Source of the DNA: Acidobacteriota bacterium | GTDB taxonomy: Bacteria > Acidobacteriota > Blastocatellia > Pyrinomonadales > Pyrinomonadaceae | DNA length: 40,030 nt | Direction of reading: 5' to 3' | NCBI GenBank assembly: GCA_020846885.1 | Contig: JADLDC010000054.1 | Coordinates: 1 to 40,030 of the forward strand | Shown here: positions 34,029 to 40,030 of the stretch, in pieces | Layout of the letters: each line of letters starts with the position of its first letter | Position numbering within the stretch: position 1 is the first letter of the stretch | Notes under the pieces: generated by a model | Told to the model about the DNA's origin: nothing | What the model saw: only the letters and a program-made list of their open reading frames with translations | The model's database searches: none | Made by a program: the position numbers and the translations under genes

Positions 34029-34692
34029 TGTAGCCCGTAGGTGTCAGTAGCCCGCACGGGTCAGTAGCCCGCACGTAAGTAAGGGCTCCCTTGACCACCA
34101 GTCAATTCAATCCAAAGTCGGCAACTCGCCACCCTGCCCATTAACCACGTACTCGACCGCCGCACTGACATGATCGTCCGACCAAAGGTATCTGGTGCTC
34201 CCGTGCCTACTCCATACCTTTTGATCCTTACCGACAAGACCGCTCCCCCGAAGCTCCTTGGTCGCGTACGCCTTGAAGCTATCCATCATACGTTCCGGCG
34301 CCGCGGAATTGGAAACGACGACGTGGACGTGGTTCGACCGAACGTTGATGGCTATTAGCACGTAGCCGCGAACTCGACAGACTTCGCGTATCGCAGCTTC
34401 CACGATCTGTCTTTCCGCAGTCCCGAGCAGAAACATCTCGTGTTTGAGGAGGGTTTTTCTTCGCTGTTCCTTTTCGGTGTTCGGTGCTATTTTCTGTGTT
34501 CCATAACGATTGTAGTATCGACGATCTACCGAGCCGCGCTGGTCGCCGTGTAACCATGTGCCGTAGCATCGGAATGTGATAAGGAAGCCCTTTGCGACGG
34601 ATCTATCCTGAAATTCTATGTAATCACGCTTCATGTTAAGGTTGCAGTGCTCGTTGGTGGCAATGAGCCCTTACTTACGTGCGGGCTACTGA
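34029..34692. mobile_element. RAYT-type unit: Y1/IS200-like transposase gene bracketed by inverted REP sequences
   Basis: GTCAGTAGCCCGCACGTAAGTAAGGGCT at 34060-34087 and exact reverse complement AGCCCTTACTTACGTGCGGGCTACTGAC at 34665-34692; two more partial tandem REP copies at ~34029-34060. Confidence 0.9.
34107..34634 (-). CDS. REP-associated tyrosine transposase (RAYT; Y1_Tnp / IS200-like)
   Basis: FLITFRCYGTWLHGDQRGSVDRRYYN, HUH motif RSNHVHVVVSN, downstream FKAYATKEL containing the likely catalytic Tyr. Confidence 0.92.
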   Translation of the reverse strand: MKRDYIEFQDRSVAKGFLITFRCYGTWLHGDQRGSVDRRYYNRYGTQKIAPNTEKEQRRKTLLKHEMFLLGTAERQIVEAAIREVCRVRGYVLIAINVRSNHVHVVVSNSAAPERMMDSFKAYATKELRGSGLVGKDQKVWSRHGSTRYLWSDDHVSAAVEYVVNGQGGELPTLD

Positions 34693-34697
34693 CACGG

Positions 34698-34738
34698 CGA
34701 TCCCGCCGGTCATCCTAAGCCAATACGAAACTTGGTCC
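34698..34738 (-). pseudogene. Probable relic of a coaBC 5' end (KFRIGLG-x-TGGIA), frame-broken, truncated next to the REP
   Basis: Reverse complement AAGTTTCGTATTGGCTTAGGATGACCGGCGGGATCGCC vs coaBC start GAATATCGGATTGGACTAGGCGTAACCGGCGGGATCGCG; 14 nt exact block ACCGGCGGGATCGC plus matching flank, one-nt deletion. Confidence 0.6.
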
Positions 34739-34863
34739 TACGCTCAATCTTACCTTAAATTGATTACATCCGATCATTCAGAAGGGTGATTGAGGTAAGC
34801 ACATCAATAAGACGTGGTTCTCCACATTCAAAAACAAAAAGATCGCACTTAGAATTTGGTGTT

Positions 34864-35655
34864 ATGAAACACACCTCTATAGGTCTCATCATCTTCGCCG
34901 TCACTTTCTGCATCGCGTTGTTTGCGGTACGGTCTCTCTCCGCATCAGTGTTGAGTCTGAGCTACTCTCATGCAAATTATGCCGTCAATTTCCTCGGCAC
35001 ACCGGAAATTCCGATGGTCGAACCGACGAAGGAGACGGAATCAGATAATGGAAATACTGAAGAGACGCGAATCGAATTTTTCACCGACGATAAGCGTATA
35101 GGTCGTCGCGGTAAGAATAAGATCGAAATTCGATGTTACAGCGTTGGGCCTGAAAGATTCGCCGAGATCAAATTTTATACCCGATCCGAATACGGTGCTT
35201 GGTTTGAATTGCAATCCTTTAAATTCGACAAAGATGGAGTAACAGACTGCAACCCGATAGTTGAGGACTTCAATAACGACGGACTGAACGACTTCACGTA
35301 TGAGTCGGCCGTTGCCGGCCGCTTAGCGAATGAAGTTCGCAAACTTTTCATATATGACCAAAGCCAGGACGAACTGAAATACATCAAAAATTCTGAGGAA
35401 TATCCAAATCTTGCCTATAACAAAAAGCTCCGCTGCATTGATTCCTTTATGGTTTATGGCGCAACCTCTACGGTTTTTCTCCGAATCGAAGGTGATATCT
35501 TGAAGGAGTTCGCCTCAGTCTCGACCGGAGAAGAACGGGTTGCAACTTTCACCGATAAGTTTGGCAATGAGCGCGTACTTAGCCGAAAGAAATTAGATCC
35601 CAATAATTTTGATCAGATCTACACTCGATTCACAGAATACAACCCGCCAAGATGA
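34864..35655 (+). CDS. Hypothetical secreted protein with FG-GAP/XAC2610-like repeat region
   Basis: Signal/TM N-terminus MKHTSIGLIIFAVTFCIALFAVRS; DCNPIVEDFNNDGLNDFTYES motif. Start 34864. Confidence 0.65.
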   Translation: MKHTSIGLIIFAVTFCIALFAVRSLSASVLSLSYSHANYAVNFLGTPEIPMVEPTKETESDNGNTEETRIEFFTDDKRIGRRGKNKIEIRCYSVGPERFAEIKFYTRSEYGAWFELQSFKFDKDGVTDCNPIVEDFNNDGLNDFTYESAVAGRLANEVRKLFIYDQSQDELKYIKNSEEYPNLAYNKKLRCIDSFMVYGATSTVFLRIEGDILKEFASVSTGEERVATFTDKFGNERVLSRKKLDPNNFDQIYTRFTEYNPPR

Positions 35656-35680
35656 AGTATCGCGGATCGTTGAGCTTTCG

Positions 35681-36133
35681 CTACACCCCAAACTGCCTAA
35701 GATGATGATCGATATGTTTATACTGCGTTTCGCCCCATTGTTTGCCGTTTAGCGGACCGAAGAAGCCGTGGACCTTTCCGTCGAGGCCGGTTTCGCCCAT
35801 TTTGTGAAATTCGGTTATCAGATCGCTTAGACGGACGCGTGTCGATTCAAACTCAGGCTCATCCCTGACGATAAAATCCGGCCCGGTCGGGCGGTTCTTT
35901 TTGAAGGGCTGCTCGCCAAAGAACTCTTTTCTGAAGAACCGCGAAAACAGCTTTCCTGGTAATATCTGTTTCATCGGTTTTATGCCCATTCCCATTTCAA
36001 GCACGCGTGCCAAGTGCTCCATCGCCTGCGCCGGCGACATCGTGCCCCACTGCCGCTCAGAATCAGTTGAAAACCGGCCAAGCCTTTCGAGCAATTCATC
36101 GCGACATTTCGCATCAAATATCGTTTTCTTCAT
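35681..36133 (-). CDS. DUF1569-family (DinB-like) protein
   Basis: ERLGRFSTDSERQWGTMSPAQAMEHLARVLEMGMG...PTGPDFIVRDEPEFESTRVRLSDLITEFHKMG...HGFFGPLNGKQWGETQYKHIDHHLRQFGV. Confidence 0.82.
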   Translation of the reverse strand: MKKTIFDAKCRDELLERLGRFSTDSERQWGTMSPAQAMEHLARVLEMGMGIKPMKQILPGKLFSRFFRKEFFGEQPFKKNRPTGPDFIVRDEPEFESTRVRLSDLITEFHKMGETGLDGKVHGFFGPLNGKQWGETQYKHIDHHLRQFGV

Positions 36134-36307
36134 GGTCAAAGAGTCGATCAGTTCTTCTTGTTTTTCTTATTCGGTGGTTACGTTTTTCTCCAACCACAGA
36201 AGAAGAGGAGCAAGATGAAAGGAATCCCGAGATCAAAACATTGAGACAAATCCAGCCAAATTCTACATCAGTTCGGCAAAATAGTTATGCTAAACTCCCA
36301 GGTTAGG

Positions 36308-36643
36308 ATGCAGCCTACACTTTTTGATCCGCCTAAGGCAGCCGAATCTTTGGATGAAGTGATCCTTTACGCACTCGGCGAATTCCAGTCGCGCGGGCAT
36401 AGGCTGGCGGATCGTGAATTGGCACTCGACCGGCTTCGTCACGCTATTGACCGGGCGTGCGAAAAGCTCTGCGTAAGGCCGTTTTCGGATGATGCTATCG
36501 CTTCGCTGCTAAAAGAGGCCGGTGCCGCGGTTGTTGAGATACCGGATTATTTTGCCAAACGCCCGTTTCGCGTGACCGTTCCGTCCGCGTTGGCTTCGGA
36601 CGCCTTGACTGTTTACCATCGGATAAATGCCAAACATTCCTGA
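36308..36643 (+). CDS. Hypothetical protein
   Basis: Overlaps start of the NUDIX gene by 17 bp; MQPTLFDPPKAAESLDEVILYALGEFQSRGHRLADRELALDRLRHAIDRACEKLC; no recognised family. Confidence 0.65.
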   Translation: MQPTLFDPPKAAESLDEVILYALGEFQSRGHRLADRELALDRLRHAIDRACEKLCVRPFSDDAIASLLKEAGAAVVEIPDYFAKRPFRVTVPSALASDALTVYHRINAKHS

Positions 36644-37157
36644 AACCATCTCGACCGAAAGGATTTACAACGGCAAAGTCTTTGATATACGCATCGACGC
36701 TATTCGCGAGGGCAATATCGAATACAAACGCGAGATAGTCGTCCACAAAGGAAGCGCGGTCGTGATTCCCGTGTTCCCTGACGGCACTGTCGCCCTGGTG
36801 CGTCAATACCGCCACGCGGCGGGCAAATATTTGCTTGAGATCTGTGCCGGAACATTGAACGCCGGCGAAGACCCCGAGATCGGAGCACGGCGTGAACTGG
36901 AAGAAGAGATAGGCGTTACGGCCGGCAAATTGGAAAAGCTTTGCGAATTTTATGTCTCGCCCGGCTTTCTGACCGAAAAAATGCACCTTTTTCTCGCAAC
37001 TGACCTGACCGAAACCGCCCAAAACCTCGGAGTCGACGAGATATTAACCGTCGAGCGGTACTCGCTCGACAATCTGCTTGAAATGATTCGCCGCGGCGAG
37101 ATCGAGGATGCCAAGACCATCATCACCATCCTCTTATGTCAGAACCGGGAGCGATAG
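36627..37157 (+). CDS. NUDIX hydrolase (ADP-ribose pyrophosphatase-like)
   Basis: VALVRQYRHAAGKYLLEICAGTLNAGEDPEIGARRELEEEIGVTAGKLEKLCEFYVSPGFLTEKMHLFLATDL; Nudix box GX5EX7REXXEEXG. Confidence 0.93.
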   Translation: MPNIPETISTERIYNGKVFDIRIDAIREGNIEYKREIVVHKGSAVVIPVFPDGTVALVRQYRHAAGKYLLEICAGTLNAGEDPEIGARRELEEEIGVTAGKLEKLCEFYVSPGFLTEKMHLFLATDLTETAQNLGVDEILTVERYSLDNLLEMIRRGEIEDAKTIITILLCQNRER

Positions 37158-37279
37158 CGACTGGGTTCCTGGATCTATCAAACGCAGAGACGGGAAAGTC
37201 TACAGGACTGGGTGGAGATAACGGCTAGGCTCGTACGCGGTGAGACAAGAACCCAGTCTCTATCGCTCCTGGTTCTGAC
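37138..37279. repeat. BIME-like REP pair overlapping the NUDIX 3' end
   Basis: GTCAGAACCGGGAGCGATAGCGACTGGGTTC at 37138-37168 and near-perfect reverse complement GAACCCAGTCTCTATCGCTCCTGGTTCTGAC at 37249-37279 (2 mismatches). Confidence 0.95.
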
Positions 37280-37321
37280 CCCGTCATTTGCGGCCGGCAC
37301 AAAAATATGCCGATTTTCGGC

Positions 37322-37350
37322 TTGACCTTAACACTTGTTTTCGATACTCT
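37322..37350 (+). promoter_or_regulatory. Candidate sigma70-type promoter for rplM-rpsI
   Basis: TTGACC, 17 bp spacer, TACTCT; followed by small hairpin TTCGC-tttctc-GCGAA in the short leader. Confidence 0.5.
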
Positions 37351-37395
37351 GTGAGTTCGCTTTCTCGCGAATTAGGCTATCAGTGTGAGTTCAGT

Positions 37396-37830
37396 ATGAG
37401 TACTTATTTTCCAAGTGGAAAGGGATTGGCTGACGGTCGTAAATGGCTTATCGTCGACGCTAAAGACAAGACGGTCGGCCGTTTGGCAACCGAAGTGGCC
37501 CGAATGCTGTCCGGCAAGAACAACCCGGCGTGGACGCCGTTCATGGACATGGGCGATCACGTTATCGTCATAAACGCCCGCCACGCAAAGTTTACGGGCG
37601 CAAAAGACGATCAGAAGATCTATTATCGCCACACCCTTTATCCGGGCGGCCTTCGCGAGACGACCGTGAAGGAAATGTTCGATAAAAAGCCCGAAAAGGT
37701 GATCGAACTGGCCGTCAAAGGTATGCTTCCGAAATCAAAGCTCGGTAAGGCAATGGCGAAGAAATTAAAGGTTTACGCCGACGCGGACCACAGACATTCG
37801 GCACAAAAGCCGGAAATAGTTAGTTTGTAA
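37396..37830 (+). CDS. rplM: 50S ribosomal protein L13
   Basis: MSTYFPSGKGLADGRKWLIVDAKDKTVGRLATEVARMLSGKNNPAWTPFMDMGDHVIVINARHAKFTGAK...; start 37396 rather than 37288. Confidence 0.96.
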   Translation: MSTYFPSGKGLADGRKWLIVDAKDKTVGRLATEVARMLSGKNNPAWTPFMDMGDHVIVINARHAKFTGAKDDQKIYYRHTLYPGGLRETTVKEMFDKKPEKVIELAVKGMLPKSKLGKAMAKKLKVYADADHRHSAQKPEIVSL

Positions 37831-37873
37831 TTTGCGATTGTGATTGCGGATCGGGCGTTTGAACCCGGAATCT

Positions 37874-37900
37874 GAAATCCAAAATCCAAAATCCAAAATC
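37874..37900. repeat. Heptameric short repeat (AAATCCA)n
   Basis: TGAAATCCAAAATCCAAAATCCAAAATC directly before the rpsI ATG. Confidence 0.85.
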
Positions 37901-37904
37901 GATT

Positions 37905-38297
37905 ATGGCAGACATTCAGTATTACGGCACAGGCCGCAGAAAGACATCGACGGCACGCGTTTACCTTCGCCCGGGAACGGGTACGATCACGGTCAACAAG
38001 CGCGATTTCAACGCCTACTTCCCTAACGAAGCATTGCAGATGATCATTCGCCAGCCGCTTCGCTTAACGGAAACGGCCGGCAAATTCGACATTCTTGTCA
38101 CTGTTGACGGCGGCGGGACGGCCGGCCAAGCCGGAGCGGTTCGGCATGGCATTACGCGGGCCTTGATGGAGTACAACGCGGACCTGCGGCCGGCGTTAAA
38201 GAAAGCAGGGCTGATCACACGCGATCCGCGCCAGAAGGAACGTAAGAAATACGGCCAGAAAGGCGCTCGTGCGAGATTCCAGTTCTCGAAACGGTAG
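37905..38297 (+). CDS. rpsI: 30S ribosomal protein S9
   Basis: [33 protein letters not shown] ... [32 protein letters not shown]. Confidence 0.97.
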   Translation: MADIQYYGTGRRKTSTARVYLRPGTGTITVNKRDFNAYFPNEALQMIIRQPLRLTETAGKFDILVTVDGGGTAGQAGAVRHGITRALMEYNADLRPALKKAGLITRDPRQKERKKYGQKGARARFQFSKR

Positions 38298-38308
38298 AGC
38301 GTATTGTC

Positions 38309-38435
38309 CGTCAAACTTTAGTTTGACGCTCAGAATGTCCACCAAACTTTAGTTTGACGAACGTTGGCGAGCGAGCGAAGAGCAACAAACTAAAGTTTGT
38401 TGGACGGTTGAGTAACAAACTAAAGTTTGTAGGAC
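38309..38435. repeat. Four copies (two forward, two reverse) of the CAAACTTTAGTTTG palindrome in the rpsI-rpsB spacer
   Basis: TGTCCGTCAAACTTTAGTTTGACG, TGTCCACCAAACTTTAGTTTGACG, CAACAAACTAAAGTTTGTTGGAC, GTAACAAACTAAAGTTTGTAGGAC. Confidence 0.95.
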
Positions 38436-38518
38436 TTTTAATCCATCGTCGGAACTCCTTGGTTTATAGATAAGTTTCCGGCGAGTACAAAAACCAGATA
38501 GATAAGGAGAAATAAGTT

Positions 38519-39463
38519 TTGGCTACAGTTACGATGAAAGAACTCCTCGAGGCAGGAGTTCACTTTGGTCACCAGGTCCGCCGTTGGAACCCGAAGATGA
38601 AAGAGTACATCTTCGGCGAGCGCAACGGCATTTATATTATTGACCTCCAGAAAACGCAGAAACTCTTCCGCGACGCGCTCAATTATGTCACTGAATCGCT
38701 GAGCGAACGGCCGAACCAGAAGGTCCTGTTCGTCGGCACAAAGCGGCAGGCACAGGACGCCATCAAAGAGGAAGCTGAACGCTGCGGCCAGTATTTTATC
38801 AATAATCGATGGCTCGGAGGGCTGCTGACAAACTGGGAAACAGTTAAGAAATCGATCAACAAGCTTAAAGATATCGAAGCAATGCGTGAAGACGGACGCT
38901 TCGAAAAATTGACCAAGAAAGAGCGTTTGAAACTTGATCGGGAACACGAAAGCCTGATGCGCAACTTGTCCGGCATCAAGGATATGGGCGGCCATCCGGA
39001 CATGCTGTTTGTGATCGACGTACGCAAGGAAGACATCGCGGTGAAAGAGGCAAATCGCCTCGGCATCCCGATCGTAGCCGTTGTTGACACGAACTGTTCG
39101 CCTGAAGGCATCACGCAGGTAATTCCGGGCAACGACGACGCGCTGCGTGCTATCCGCCTATTCGCCTCGCGTATTGCCGATGCGATCATCGAAGGCAAAC
39201 AGGTCGGGACCGAGGGCCGTTCGGCGGTCGAAGGTTCACCTGCCGATGAGAACGAACCCGAAGGCAGCCTTGCACCGCCCGCCGATCCCGATGTACAGGT
39301 CGCTGACAAGTCATTTGCAACCGCCGAAGGAACACATCCTGAACCGGAAGCAACGACCGAGGCGGACAAGGAGATCGTGCCCGAAAAACCTCTTGCGGCT
39401 GATACGCCCGAAGAGGTTGCGGCACAGAAAACAGAAGACGCAACGGAAGCAACCGCAAGCTAG
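38519..39463 (+). CDS. rpsB: 30S ribosomal protein S2 with ~85 aa acidic C-terminal extension
   Basis: [46 protein letters not shown]...; TTG start; tail [35 protein letters not shown]...ATAS. Confidence 0.96.
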   Translation: MATVTMKELLEAGVHFGHQVRRWNPKMKEYIFGERNGIYIIDLQKTQKLFRDALNYVTESLSERPNQKVLFVGTKRQAQDAIKEEAERCGQYFINNRWLGGLLTNWETVKKSINKLKDIEAMREDGRFEKLTKKERLKLDREHESLMRNLSGIKDMGGHPDMLFVIDVRKEDIAVKEANRLGIPIVAVVDTNCSPEGITQVIPGNDDALRAIRLFASRIADAIIEGKQVGTEGRSAVEGSPADENEPEGSLAPPADPDVQVADKSFATAEGTHPEPEATTEADKEIVPEKPLAADTPEEVAAQKTEDATEATAS

Positions 39464-39479
39464 ATTTTTTTTCAATTTG

Positions 39480-39528
39480 AAAGCGTAGCCGTTTCCGTTT
39501 ACAGACGAATTGGCTGCGCTTTTTTCTT
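39480..39528 (+). terminator. Intrinsic-terminator-like hairpin between rpsB and tsf
   Basis: AAAGCGTAGCC-N~21-GGCTGCGCTTT followed by TTTTCTT. Confidence 0.7.
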
Positions 39529-39535
39529 AAATGTA

Positions 39536-39588
39536 CAACAAACTTAAGTTTGTTGATGAAGATGATAAGGGACAAACTGAAGTTTGTC
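39536..39588. repeat. Two further palindromes of the CAAACTnnAGTTTG family in the rpsB-tsf spacer
   Basis: CAACAAACTTAAGTTTGTTG (perfect 20 bp palindrome, 39536-39555) and GACAAACTGAAGTTTGTC (39571-39588). Confidence 0.93.
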
Positions 39589-39609
39589 TTACATATTTGG
39601 AGCAATATA

Positions 39610-40030
39610 ATGGCAGATATAACAGCAGGATCAGTTAAATCACTCCGCGAAAAGACCGGAGCGGGAATGATCGATTGCAAGAATGCACTTGTCGAAGCAA
39701 ATGGCGACGAGAACGCGGCGGTCGAGATTCTTAGGAAAAAAGGAATGGCCACCGCCGGCAAAAAGGCCGGCCGTGTTACGGCTGAGGGCGTTGTCGGCTC
39801 ATACATTCACATGGGCGGCAAGGTTGGTGTATTGGTTGAGATAAATTGCGAAAGCGACTTCGTCGCCCGCGGCGAAGAGTTTCAGCAACTTGTCAAAGAT
39901 GTTGCAATGCACGTTGCGGCCGCGGACCCGCGTTTCGCATCTCGCGAAGAGGTTCCGGCTGCTGAATTGGACAAGGAACGCGAGATACTTCTGGAGCAGC
40001 TGAAAAATGATCCGAAGAACGCCGGTAAAC
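39610..40030 (+). CDS. tsf: Translation elongation factor Ts (partial, runs off window end)
   Basis: [104 protein letters not shown]; absent from the ORF track because it is open at the edge. Confidence 0.96.
   Translation, partial: MADITAGSVKSLREKTGAGMIDCKNALVEANGDENAAVEILRKKGMATAGKKAGRVTAEGVVGSYIHMGGKVGVLVEINCESDFVARGEEFQQLVKDVAMHVAAADPRFASREEVPAAELDKEREILLEQLKNDPKNAGK

Noticed and set aside
34107-34634. Complete IS200/IS605 insertion sequence
   Set aside because: Protein and flanking inverted REPs fit a RAYT rather than IS200/IS605: no TnpB, and REP copies are dispersed singly and in pairs.
38309-38435. Possible CRISPR-like array before rpsB
   Set aside because: Units occur in both orientations with irregular spacing; better explained as palindromic dispersed repeats.

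Overview
The window is about 40 kb of a bacterial chromosome, probably Acidobacteriota (Blastocatellia/Pyrinomonadaceae-like; inferred from gene content and style only). Backbone: pgpA(partial)-cobO-DHH phosphoesterase-rbfA-[YoeB/YefM-like TA]-infB-nusA-rimP, a ROK kinase and sugar-binding lipoprotein, two tandem FecR-like paralogs, ugd plus an epimerase, an ECF sigma/anti-sigma/bactofilin-like cassette, a Gly-rich TonB-dependent receptor locus, a PilM-like/pseudopilin/secretin cluster, cinA, isoaspartyl peptidase, a CruF(DUF422)-Idi fusion, family-4 UDG, coaBC, a RAYT-type transposase, a NUDIX hydrolase, rplM-rpsI and rpsB-tsf(partial). No rRNA, tRNA, CRISPR array or recognisable defence system was seen. 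The most unusual signal is a dense network of palindromic repeats: (1) a REP-like family (GTCAG[A/T]ACC...GCGGTAGCG...) beside a RAYT gene bracketed by inverted REPs, with copies that have entered coding sequences in frame (PPAVAGG peptides in coaBC and the UDG, and the NUDIX C-terminus); (2) eight copies of a CAAACTnnAGTTTG palindrome, six of them around rpsB; (3) long imperfect inverted repeats built from TTCGTG/TTTGTG motifs with 9-13-9 spacing around the pilus-like cluster; (4) heptameric short repeats in intergenic spacers. The CruF-Idi fusion and the TA pair inside the infB-rbfA operon are the most notable protein-level observations. All product calls come from reading the translations; no database search was run.
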